DNA of 20,539 nt. Source: Anaerobacillus alkalidiazotrophicus (lineage in GTDB: Bacteria; Bacillota; Bacilli; Bacillales_H; Anaerobacillaceae). Made by a program: the position numbers and the translations under genes. Shown one piece after another: positions 1 to 6,995 of the stretch. The stretch lies in contig NZ_MLQS01000001.1 of assembly GCF_001866055.1 (NCBI RefSeq), forward strand, positions 285,718 through 306,256, in the 5' to 3' direction. Under the pieces are notes generated by a model. That model saw only the letters and a list, made by a program, of their open reading frames with translations. It did not search any database and had not been told where the DNA came from. Within the stretch, counting starts at the first letter, position 1. Each line of letters opens with the position of its first letter.

Positions 1-971
1 CTAAACATGCAGGGGTTAGTTATTCAACTGTATCTAAAGCATTAAGAAATAGCCCTTTAGTAAAAGAACCAACAAAAAAGAAAATCATTAAAATTGCCGA
101 GGAAATGGGATACGTTCCTAATGTTGTTGCGAGGAGTTTAGTACAGAAAAAATCTTACGCCATTGGTGTTGTGTGGCCTACGGTTGAGCGCGTTACTCCA
201 TCAGCTTTAATAACTAAAATCAATGAACTATTAGAGGAAAAAAGCTACACCACCTTACTTTCTATTAATAGTGTCGATTCGGCTATTGCAACTTTTAATC
301 GTTTTCAAGTTGATGCAATCGTCGTATTTGCAGAAACTATGAGTGATCTAACTCGCTCTAAAAATGTTATGTCAAAAGTACCTATTCTTTATTACGGAAT
401 AAAAGAAAGCTCTGAATATCCGACCATTGACGTAAATCGAAGACATGCAATAAAATTAGCAGTTGAACATCTCGTAAAAATTGGTCATACAAAAGTTAGT
501 TATATTGGAGATGTTTCAACACAGGACCACCTTCAAAAAGAAAAACACCTTGGTTTTCTAGAAGCGATCGATGAGTTTAACTTAGAACTTTTTTCAAAAA
601 GCATCGTTCCAACAAATGGATTAGAACTATATGACGGTTATTTAGCTGCAAAGTCTCTCTTTAATAAATCTACGGAAGTAACTGCAATTGTTAGTGGGAG
701 TTATGATCTAACTCGCGGAATAGTTAGAGCTGCTCAAGAACTTAATATTAATATCCCTAACGATGTTTCTATTATTGGCTATGATAATATTTCTCAATCT
801 GAGGATCTCGATATTCCTTTTTCTAAAGTTGGGGTACCATTAAATAGAATCGCCAATAAAATTACAGAAACATTGTTAGACATTATTAATGAGAATATTA
901 CTAATAATTCAATTATTTTAGAACCTGAATTAAATATAATAAATTCATGTGCTAAGCCTAAAAATAATTAA
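1..971 (+). CDS. LacI-family transcriptional regulator (5' end outside window)
   Basis: The reading frame is open from position 3 to the TAA at 969-971, so the gene starts upstream of the window; the ATG at 105 is internal. Upstream of it the frame encodes most of a LacI helix-turn-helix (SYSTVSKALRN, then IIKIAEEMGYVPN) and the hinge helix ARSL, whose Leu normally inserts into the minor groove at the operator centre. The rest is a periplasmic-binding-protein-like effector domain: core strand SYAIGVVWP, ligand-pocket segment TIDVNRRHAIKLAVEHLVKIGHTKVSYIGD, and C-terminal NDVSIIGYDN. Family knowledge: these proteins repress or activate sugar-use genes in response to a carbohydrate. The effector is not identifiable here and the likely target genes lie upstream of the window. 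A hairpin terminator follows directly, so it is the last gene of its transcript. The family call is firm; the specificity is unknown. Confidence 0.93.
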   Translation, partial: KHAGVSYSTVSKALRNSPLVKEPTKKKIIKIAEEMGYVPNVVARSLVQKKSYAIGVVWPTVERVTPSALITKINELLEEKSYTTLLSINSVDSAIATFNRFQVDAIVVFAETMSDLTRSKNVMSKVPILYYGIKESSEYPTIDVNRRHAIKLAVEHLVKIGHTKVSYIGDVSTQDHLQKEKHLGFLEAIDEFNLELFSKSIVPTNGLELYDGYLAAKSLFNKSTEVTAIVSGSYDLTRGIVRAAQELNINIPNDVSIIGYDNISQSEDLDIPFSKVGVPLNRIANKITETLLDIINENITNNSIILEPELNIINSCAKPKNN

Positions 972-1010
972 AAGCGTCTAACCCAACTTTGTTGATGATA
1001 GACGCTTTTA
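970..1010 (+). terminator. Rho-independent terminator after the LacI-type gene
   Basis: An 11-bp perfect inverted repeat (AAAAGCGTCTA at 970-980, TAGACGCTTTT at 999-1009) surrounds an 18-nt loop and begins inside the stop codon of the upstream gene. The right arm ends in TTTT. It is placed exactly where a terminator for the plus-strand regulator is expected. Confidence 0.8.
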
Positions 1011-1324
1011 TACGGCCCTTTCGTGTTTCTTGGGGTACCACAAGTATGATAGACCCCTTGATACAAACATCTAATTGCCGAAAATAAAATCAAAAAAACT
1101 AAAACTTGATAGACATCAACAATTTGTTTTGACATCTGCTACATTTCTTTCCCTTATTTTTATTAAAACAATTTGAACACCGCTCGTTAACAACGTTGTT
1201 AGTTCAAATTTAAATTTTCCCTAATTTTTATTTCAACATTTATTAGAAAAATAGTTGTTGCTCTCATCATAGATTACTACTAATATTAATGAAGAAATTT
1301 CCTTTTTTGTATTATATAAATAGT
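1011..1324. other. Non-coding upstream region of glnA
   Basis: About 310 bases carry no credible ORF. The stretch is very AT-rich. Two small structures are visible: a GGGGT/ACCCC hairpin near 1033-1057 and a perfect 14-bp palindrome TAACAACGTTGTTA at 1188-1201. The palindrome has the central CG typical of LacI-family operators, but nothing else ties it to a regulator. No tRNA or known riboswitch signature was recognised. Confidence 0.5.
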
Positions 1325-1353
1325 TTGTCAGATTATATGACTAACTGTATTAC
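1325..1353 (+). promoter_or_regulatory. glnA promoter with overlapping GlnR/TnrA-like site 1
   Basis: A sigma-A-like promoter can be read as TTGTCA (1325-1330), a 17-nt spacer and TATTAC (1348-1353); the -10 is a weak match. Overlapping the -35 is TGTCA-N7-TGACT (1326-1342), one base away from the GlnR/TnrA consensus TGTNA-N7-TNACA. In B. subtilis, GlnR represses glnRA from sites overlapping the -35, so this site is well placed for nitrogen-dependent repression. This is inferred from motif match and position only. Confidence 0.55.
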
Positions 1354-1394
1354 AAATCGCTAAATTTATTCTAAAATCTAACCATAACAAAAGA

Positions 1395-1411
1395 TGTTAG
1401 TAAAGATAACA
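1395..1411 (+). promoter_or_regulatory. Perfect GlnR/TnrA box (site 2) in the glnA leader
   Basis: TGTTA-N7-TAACA matches the TGTNA-N7-TNACA consensus at every defined base and is fully symmetrical. It lies downstream of the promoter inferred at 1325-1353 and ends two bases before the AAAGGGG ribosome binding site (1414-1420). At that position a bound regulator could block elongation, or the actual promoter could be elsewhere. The centre is about 69 bp from that of site 1. Confidence 0.7.
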
Positions 1412-1430
1412 CTAAAGGGGATGGATAAAA

Positions 1431-2786
1431 ATGTCAGTAACAACAAGTCAAGCGGAAACGTTAGAAAGTATTAAAGAAGTAATAAAAGAAAAAAGTGTTG
1501 AACTTCTTCATTTACAATTTGTTGACATTGAAGGGATTTTAAAACACGTTACAGTAACTGTTGAACAATTAGAGCAAGTAGTAGACGGAAAAATCATGTT
1601 CGACGGATCGTCAATTAAAGGCTTCTCGCCTATAAATAAATCAGACTTATATTTACAACCTGACTTAAACACTTTCGCAGTTCTTCCTTGGTCAGTTGAA
1701 GAAGGTTACTCTGAAGCACGTTTCATTTGTAGTGTAAAGACTCCAACTGGAGACGATTATGAAGGTGACCCTCGAAATGTATTGAAAAAAACTGTTGAAA
1801 AAGCGGCAGACCAAGGCTATGCAATTAGCGTAGGACCAGAGCTTGAGTTTTTCTTATTTGAAACTGATGAGCTTGGACGTCCAACTCAACAAACTCAAGA
1901 TTTTGCTGGCTACTTTGAACCATCTCCACATGATAACGGTGAAAAAGTACGACTTGAAATCTATCGTGCACTTAAACAAATGGGCTTTACAATTGAAGCA
2001 TCTCACCATGAAGTAGCGAAAGGGCAACACGAGATTAACTTCAAGTATTCTAACGCTCTAACTGCTGCTGATTTAGCTACTACTTATAAATGGGTAGTTA
2101 AAACAATCGCAAAGAAATTTGGTTTACACGCAACATTTATGCCTAAACCAATCGCAGGTGAAAATGGTAGTGGAATGCACGTGAATATCTCTTTATTTGA
2201 TGTTGAAAAACAACAAAACGCATTCTTTGACCAAGAAGATTCTAGACAACTTTCAGAGAAAGCTTACCAATTCATTGCTGGTTTAATTGATAACGTGAAA
2301 GATTTTGTTGCTGTTACTAATCCATTAATTAACTCTTATAAGCGTTTAGTACCTGGATACGAAGCTCCTTGTTATATTGCATGGTCAGCTTCTAACCGCT
2401 CAGCATTAATTCGTATCCCAGCTACACGCGGCGCTGGAACTCGTGTAGAAATTCGTTGCCCAGACCCATCTGCAAATCCATACTTAGCATTTGCAGTGAT
2501 TGCATCTGCTGGATTAAACGGTGTAAATAATAACCTTGTTGCTCCTGAAGAAGTTAAAGATGATATCTTCAGTATGACAAGTGAAGAACTTAAAATGCGT
2601 GAAATTGATCACTTACCAGCAAGCTTAGAGTTTGCATTAAATGCTTTCGAAGAAGGAACAATCGGAAAAGAAACTCTTGGTGAACATGTATTTGGTGAAT
2701 ATGTTGAACTAAAACGTAAAGAATGGGATAGCTTCCGTACAACTGTACATGGCTGGGAACTTGAAAATTATCATACTAAGTTCTAA
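1431..2786 (+). CDS. glnA: Type I glutamine synthetase (GSI-alpha), stand-alone
   Basis: Catalyses ATP-dependent glutamine formation from glutamate and ammonium; a cytosolic dodecamer in this family. The 451 residues compare with 444 for B. subtilis GlnA and lack the extra segment and adenylylation site of GSI-beta. Active-site residues are present: metal ligands E137 and E139 (GPELEFF), E194 and E201 (HHEVAKGQHE), H250 (GSGMH), flap E311 (LVPGYEAPCY), E340 (TRVEIR), plus the NRSALIRIPA ATP/glutamate segment. The start is ATG 10 nt after AAAGGGG. Two features are atypical. There is no glnR immediately upstream, unlike the usual glnRA operon. The residue matching B. subtilis feedback Arg62 is Pro67 (MFDGSSIKGFSPIN against GSSIEGFVRIE). 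The C-terminus ends HTKF. It may be a second, differently regulated GS paralogue. A strong terminator follows, so it is monocistronic. Confidence 0.95.
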   Translation: MSVTTSQAETLESIKEVIKEKSVELLHLQFVDIEGILKHVTVTVEQLEQVVDGKIMFDGSSIKGFSPINKSDLYLQPDLNTFAVLPWSVEEGYSEARFICSVKTPTGDDYEGDPRNVLKKTVEKAADQGYAISVGPELEFFLFETDELGRPTQQTQDFAGYFEPSPHDNGEKVRLEIYRALKQMGFTIEASHHEVAKGQHEINFKYSNALTAADLATTYKWVVKTIAKKFGLHATFMPKPIAGENGSGMHVNISLFDVEKQQNAFFDQEDSRQLSEKAYQFIAGLIDNVKDFVAVTNPLINSYKRLVPGYEAPCYIAWSASNRSALIRIPATRGAGTRVEIRCPDPSANPYLAFAVIASAGLNGVNNNLVAPEEVKDDIFSMTSEELKMREIDHLPASLEFALNAFEEGTIGKETLGEHVFGEYVELKRKEWDSFRTTVHGWELENYHTKF

Positions 2787-2805
2787 TAAAAGCGAATATG
2801 TAAAT

Positions 2806-2846
2806 AAAAAAGCATTGCCTAGATTTAATTAAGGCAATGCTTTTTT
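2806..2846 (+). terminator. Terminator of glnA
   Basis: A 15-bp perfect inverted repeat (AAAAAAGCATTGCCT at 2806-2820 and AGGCAATGCTTTTTT at 2832-2846) lies 20 bases after the glnA stop and carries a T-run in its right arm. The symmetrical A/T flanks would let it work in both directions. Confidence 0.9.
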
Positions 2847-2905
2847 ATGCCATTTATTACTCCATTCCTTTAAGCTCAGATTTAGTTAACAAAGTACAAT
2901 ACCTA

Positions 2906-2951
2906 AATAAAAGATCAAAACAAGGTTATAACCAAGTTTTGATCTTTTATT
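2906..2951 (-). terminator. Terminator of the MFS carrier gene
   Basis: A 16-bp perfect inverted repeat (left arm 2906-2921, right arm 2936-2951) lies about 20 bases beyond the stop of the minus-strand MFS gene. The loop itself contains the palindrome GGTTATAACC. The T-rich flank read on the minus strand is modest (GATCTTTTATT). Confidence 0.75.
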
Positions 2952-2971
2952 ATCTATTTATTGTTATTAGA

Positions 2972-4192
2972 TTAGTTAACTTTTTCTAAAGGTTCATTAC
3001 TAAAATCAACTACTGTTTGCAATTTTGGAGTAACTATTACTTTAGCCAAAATAATTGCTATTAGGGAAATAAATGCTGCTAATAAAAATGCACTAGAAAA
3101 AGAAATATATTTAATAATAATCGGACCTACAAAAGCCGAAATACCATAAGCTAGATACATTATTCCATAGTTAGCTCCAATATTTTTTGTTCCGTAAAAA
3201 TCAGCAGTTATAGATGGAAACAAAGCCAAAAATCCGCCAAAACAAAAACCAATTAAAGAAACGGAAATTAAAAACGTTAAATTGTTCATTGTTCCAAAAC
3301 TCATATAAAGCATTATTAGTGTAGTTATTCCATACATTAATATCAGAGTATTAATTCTACCGATATTATCTGATATTTTACCTAATATAATCCGTCCACC
3401 TGCATTAAATAGTGCTATTACCATTACTGCATTACTAGCTGTTACAACATCTAGTTTCACTAATTCTAAACCAATATCAACTGCGAAACTTATTACTAAT
3501 AAACCAGCCATTGTACCAAACAAATACATAAACCAAAGTAGATAAAATTGATATGTCCCTAACATCTCCTTAGGAGAAAATTGTTCACTCACTACAGTTA
3601 AAGCTTCCCCGTCACTCTGATGACTATTTAGTTCATCACCAGCTTCAGGGTTCGATAATAATTGGGCTCCAAGCACTACTAGCACAAAGTATATGATGCC
3701 TAAATATAGGAAAGCAGAAGATACACCAAAATTATCAATTAAAAATAAAATAATAGGTTTGTAGACTAAGCCACCTAAACCGAAACCAGCTACCGCTACT
3801 CCACTAATTAGCCCTCGTTTATCTGGAAACCACTTTACACAAGCTGAAAGTGGACATACATATGTTATTCCAATCCCAGCACCGCCAATGATACCATAAA
3901 ATAAATATAATTGATAAATCGTCGTTGCCTGACTTGCTAACATTACTCCAAGTCCTAATAAAATACCACCTATTGTGGCAACCCACCTAGGACCAATTTT
4001 ATCTTGAATTTTTCCAGCAATAAACGCACAAGCTGCAAGCATAAATATCGTAATCGAAAACGTAACAACAATATCTTCTCTATCCCATCCATATGTTTCT
4101 ATTAATGGTTGATTAAAAAGGCTCCATGCATAAACAGCGCCCAAGTTAATTTGAATTAAAATTGCTCCAATAACTACTAACCATCTTTTCAC
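2972..4192 (-). CDS. MFS transporter, oxalate/formate antiporter (OFA) family
   Basis: A 406-residue, 12-helix integral membrane carrier. The N-terminal helix carries the OFA hallmark GAVYAWSLFNQPL. The loop between helices 2 and 3 is GKIQDKIGPRW, the MFS A-motif region, followed by the long conserved GIIGGAGIGITYVCPLSACVKWFPDKRGL, and a related loop GKISDNIGR occurs in the C-terminal half. Family knowledge: OFA members exchange small carboxylates such as oxalate/formate or respond to pyruvate (YhjX); the substrate cannot be read here. The start is GTG (complement of CAC at 4190-4192), 8 nt after AAGGAGGG, and no better start exists. It appears to be a single-gene transcript ending at 2906-2951. 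A 15-base near-palindrome at 4224-4238 lies between its start and likely promoter. Confidence 0.9.
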   Translation of the reverse strand: MKRWLVVIGAILIQINLGAVYAWSLFNQPLIETYGWDREDIVVTFSITIFMLAACAFIAGKIQDKIGPRWVATIGGILLGLGVMLASQATTIYQLYLFYGIIGGAGIGITYVCPLSACVKWFPDKRGLISGVAVAGFGLGGLVYKPIILFLIDNFGVSSAFLYLGIIYFVLVVLGAQLLSNPEAGDELNSHQSDGEALTVVSEQFSPKEMLGTYQFYLLWFMYLFGTMAGLLVISFAVDIGLELVKLDVVTASNAVMVIALFNAGGRIILGKISDNIGRINTLILMYGITTLIMLYMSFGTMNNLTFLISVSLIGFCFGGFLALFPSITADFYGTKNIGANYGIMYLAYGISAFVGPIIIKYISFSSAFLLAAFISLIAIILAKVIVTPKLQTVVDFSNEPLEKVN

Positions 4193-4223
4193 AACTATTC
4201 CCTCCTTATTAAGAAAACATCCA

Positions 4224-4238
4224 TGCGTTTAACACGCA
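4224..4238 (-). promoter_or_regulatory. Dyad upstream of the OFA carrier, possible operator
   Basis: TGCGTTTAACACGCA is a palindrome with one mismatched pair around a central A. It lies 31 bases upstream of the GTG start, just beyond the ribosome binding site. No consensus was recognised; the operator reading rests on position and symmetry. Confidence 0.3.
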
Positions 4239-4269
4239 CAAACCAGCATGAAAGTATATTACTTTCACA

Positions 4270-4320
4270 GAAAAGCGCAAGCGCCTAGCTAGACGCCTTT
4301 CCAACTTAAAATTTTATCTT
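4270..4320. repeat. Repeat family A, internally deleted copy
   Basis: The left end AAAAGCGCAAGCGCC is identical to that of the long copy near 7790. It passes directly into TAGCTAGAC and then an AT-rich tail ending AAATTTTAT, matching the right end of the long copy (GAAGCTAGAC, then AAATTTTAT). About 90 internal bases of the long copy are missing. AGCGCAAGCGCC-type dispersed palindromes are familiar in Bacillaceae intergenic regions. Confidence 0.7.
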
Positions 4321-4328
4321 TATAAACC

Positions 4329-4374
4329 AAAAGAGACCAACGATGATTAAAATAAATCAGCGCTGGTCTCTTTT
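4329..4374. terminator. Stem-loop between the kinase and MFS genes
   Basis: An 11-bp perfect inverted repeat (AAAAGAGACCA at 4329-4339, TGGTCTCTTTT at 4364-4374) closes a 24-nt loop that can itself pair further (GATGATT with AATCA). It could end transcripts from the two-component operon, whose last stop lies about 230 bases away, or act in the leader of the MFS gene. The T-run is short in both directions. The remaining sequence up to 4606 is AT-rich and featureless to my reading. Confidence 0.5.
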
Positions 4375-4606
4375 GTACTCACAATTTGTGCTTACTTAAG
4401 CAACCAAAATATATATTTAATTTTTAAATAGGTTTTCTTAACTTCGCTTATATAAAAAAACTAATCGAAAGATTACTTGTTGATTTCCTCATACCCTTGC
4501 TAATAATCTCTTAACATTGGTAGAAGCTATCATTTCGTCTAACATTAATTTACTAACTATTTCGTATAATTATAATTTGAATTCATTGTCCTTGTCAAGA
4601 TTATTA

Positions 4607-6025
4607 TTATATTTCATTTTTTTTGAGACTAAACCTTGGTAATGTAACACGAAATGTCGTTCCTACACCAACCTCACTTTTCACATCAATTTTTGCTTGA
4701 TGTAGGTCAATGATATGTTTAACAATTGATAAACCAATACCTGTCCCAACCTTTTTACTTCGGGCCTTATCAACTTTAAAAAAGCGATCCCAAATATACT
4801 TTAATTCTTCCTTTTTGATACCTGGTCCTTGGTCTTTAATAAAAACCATTACATTATGATCAAGTTCATTAATTATGATTGTTACTAATCCTTTTTCAGG
4901 TGAAAAATTAACAGCATTTTGAAGTAAATTTCCAAAAACCTGGTCCATACGATTTTGGTCTGCAAAAACTTCAATATCTTCATCTAGATTACCTTGAAAC
5001 TCAATGTCTATATTTTGTTTTATTAATTCCGGTTCCATTTTCGCAATTAGTTTTCGAATTTGTTCTGATAAATTATAGTTTATAGGCTGAATAGAAACTT
5101 GTCCTGCTTCAATTCTAGCAATATCCAATAAATCATTAACTAATTTTATTAAACGTTCAGTTTCATCTTTCATTAAATATAAATATCGCTTTTGTTGATT
5201 TTTAGGAATAGTTCCATCTAATAATGCACCAACGAAACCATTAATTGAGGTTAGTGGCGATCGCATATCATGAGAAACATTAGCCACAAACTCTTTTCTC
5301 ATCAAATCTAAACTTGATAATTCATTTGCCATATAATTAAATGTTTTTCCTAATTGTCCAATTTCATCATTACTTTTAATCTTAACCTTATTAGTAAAAT
5401 CTCCTTTTGCATATTCCATAGCAACATGATTCATTTCTCGTAACGGTGCTGTAATTTTCTTAGATAAAGTATATAAAAACGTCGTTGTTACAACAATTGT
5501 TATTGCACCAGCTAATAAAAATAAACCTTTAATACCGTTTACTACTCCAAAATAGTTGTGAAGAGCAATAACAACTACTTTTTCATCAAAGTCAAACTCA
5601 TTAGCTTCGATTGGAGAAGCCATAATAAATAAGGGATTAGCTTTATCTTTAATAAATTCTTTAACACTCGCTCCTTGAAGTGCTTTATATATCATTTCCT
5701 CTTCAATATGAATAGGTTCCTGCAAAGTAGAAAACCGATACAATAATTGTCCATTTTTATCATAAATAAAAATACTCCTATGTTCTTGATCATTAATAAT
5801 ACTTAATGTAGAAATGATCGCCTCTTTATTCTCTTCTTGATAAGCAAGTTCTAAAATTTGTACAACTTGTTCCTGTTGAGTTTCCATTGAATTAAGGAAG
5901 CTTTGTTTTAAGTTGTTATTAAATAATAAATAGAAAATAAAACTAAACAGGATAAAGGCAGCAAAAGAGCTTATTAAATAAGTAAAAAACAGCTTCATAA
6001 AAATGCTTACTTTTCGCTTTTTCAC
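4607..6025 (-). CDS. Two-component sensor histidine kinase (HAMP-HisKA-HATPase)
   Basis: A membrane sensor of 472 residues. TM1 is about residues 10-36, an extracytoplasmic sensor domain about 37-163, and TM2 about 164-187. HAMP follows (about 188-240, KKITAPLREMNHVAMEYAKGDF), then HisKA with phosphoacceptor H252 in NVSHDMRSPL and HATPase_c with N370 (NLLQNAVNFSP), DQGPGI 398-403 and GTGIGLS 428-434. HDMRSPL replaces the more usual HELRTPL. The start is GTG (6023-6025) in a GTGA overlap with the stop of the response-regulator gene, so the two are translationally coupled and are cognate partners. The signal is unknown; the architecture resembles Bacillus envelope- or nutrient-sensing kinases of the PhoR/YkoH type. 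No orthologue is named with confidence. Confidence 0.93.
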   Translation of the reverse strand: MKKRKVSIFMKLFFTYLISSFAAFILFSFIFYLLFNNNLKQSFLNSMETQQEQVVQILELAYQEENKEAIISTLSIINDQEHRSIFIYDKNGQLLYRFSTLQEPIHIEEEMIYKALQGASVKEFIKDKANPLFIMASPIEANEFDFDEKVVVIALHNYFGVVNGIKGLFLLAGAITIVVTTTFLYTLSKKITAPLREMNHVAMEYAKGDFTNKVKIKSNDEIGQLGKTFNYMANELSSLDLMRKEFVANVSHDMRSPLTSINGFVGALLDGTIPKNQQKRYLYLMKDETERLIKLVNDLLDIARIEAGQVSIQPINYNLSEQIRKLIAKMEPELIKQNIDIEFQGNLDEDIEVFADQNRMDQVFGNLLQNAVNFSPEKGLVTIIINELDHNVMVFIKDQGPGIKKEELKYIWDRFFKVDKARSKKVGTGIGLSIVKHIIDLHQAKIDVKSEVGVGTTFRVTLPRFSLKKNEI

Positions 6026-6711
6026 TGTGCTTTCACCTCGAACTTATATCCAATACCTCTTAACGTTTTAAGCTCCCAATCTATAGCTTCCTTACCAAGC
6101 TTTTCCCTAATTCTTTTTATGTGTACATCTACAGTTCTAGGGTCCCCTTCAAAATCATAACCCCAAATTTGGTCTAACAATTGTTGACGTGTAAAAACAC
6201 GATTAGCATTCGCAGCTAAAAAAAATAATAACTCAATCTCTTTAGGCGGGAGGGTAATTTCTTCTTCATAAGATCGAACTTTATATTGCTTCATATCAAT
6301 AACAAGTGTTGGAAATGAAAGGATTTCCTGTTCACTATTTAATACATTATATCTTCTAAGTACCGCTTTCACTCTAGCGATTAACTCTTTTGGGTCAAAT
6401 GGTTTAATAACGTAATCATCTGCCCCTAAATCAAGACCTTTAATAATGTCATAACTTTCTCCTTTGCCCGTTAACATAATAATAGGAGTTTTGAAACTAG
6501 AACGTATTTCTTTACACAATTCCCACCCGTCTAGACCTGGTAACATAATATCTAGAATGATTAAATCAAAAGAGTCATCATAAAAAGTATTTAATCCTTC
6601 TGTTCCAGAATAAGCTATTTTAACTACATATCCTTCTTTTTCACAATATAAACGGATCAATTCACAAATATTTGGATCATCATCAACAACTAATAACGTT
6701 AATTTCTTCAT
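6022..6711 (-). CDS. OmpR/PhoB-family response regulator
   Basis: A cytosolic DNA-binding regulator of 229 residues. The receiver domain (about 1-118) has the acidic pocket D10/D11/D12, phosphoacceptor D54 (LIILDIMLPGLDG), T81 (MLTGKGE) and K103 (VIKPFDP). The C-terminal winged helix (about 130-226) shows the OmpR signature from LPPKEIELLFFLAAN through WGYDFEGDPRTVDVHIKRIR to LRGIGYKFE. It is first in a two-gene operon and is followed by its kinase with a 4-bp overlap. The ATG at 6709-6711 sits behind GAGGAGG. An 11-bp-periodic direct repeat upstream (6829-6845) is a plausible autoregulatory site. Regulated genes cannot be inferred; the neighbouring VTT-domain gene is separated by its own terminator. 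Confidence 0.95.
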   Translation of the reverse strand: MKKLTLLVVDDDPNICELIRLYCEKEGYVVKIAYSGTEGLNTFYDDSFDLIILDIMLPGLDGWELCKEIRSSFKTPIIMLTGKGESYDIIKGLDLGADDYVIKPFDPKELIARVKAVLRRYNVLNSEQEILSFPTLVIDMKQYKVRSYEEEITLPPKEIELLFFLAANANRVFTRQQLLDQIWGYDFEGDPRTVDVHIKRIREKLGKEAIDWELKTLRGIGYKFEVKAQ

Positions 6712-6828
6712 TTATGGTCCTCCTCTACTTTAAGTATATCCATTTAAATAGTTTCTAATTTTAAAACAAAGGGACATACATAACATAGTAGATTTATAGA
6801 ATATAGGGATAAGCATATCATGATAATA

Positions 6829-6845
6829 TGAACACAAAATGAACA
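6829..6845 (-). promoter_or_regulatory. Direct repeat TGAACA-N5-TGAACA, possible OmpR-type site
   Basis: Two identical hexamers (6829-6834 and 6840-6845) have an 11-bp period, the spacing typical of sites bound side by side by OmpR/PhoB-family dimers. They lie about 120 bases upstream of the response-regulator start. The AT-rich composition makes chance occurrence possible. Confidence 0.35.
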
Positions 6846-6951
6846 ATATCTAAATAGAAATCAGTCGAAGTTTATTATTGGTTAAAGCATCTAGTTTTTT
6901 TATACCTAAAGGCATTTAATAACTAACAATCGTCCTCTTCACTTTATATGC

Positions 6952-6992
6952 AAAAAAAGAAGGGCATCATAATCAATTATGGTGACCTTCTT
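6952..6992 (-). terminator. Terminator of the VTT-domain gene
   Basis: Read on the minus strand, AAGAAGG and CCTTCTT arms plus an inner stem (6965-6972 with 6977-6984) form a long hairpin immediately followed by TTTTTTT. It begins a few bases after the stop codon at 6996-6998. Confidence 0.88.
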
Positions 6993-6995
6993 CTT

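Noticed and set aside
4329..4374. Possible T-box or other riboswitch leader
   Set aside because: No T-box sequence (AGGGTGGNACCGCG) or known aptamer motif was seen; a simple hairpin explains the symmetry.
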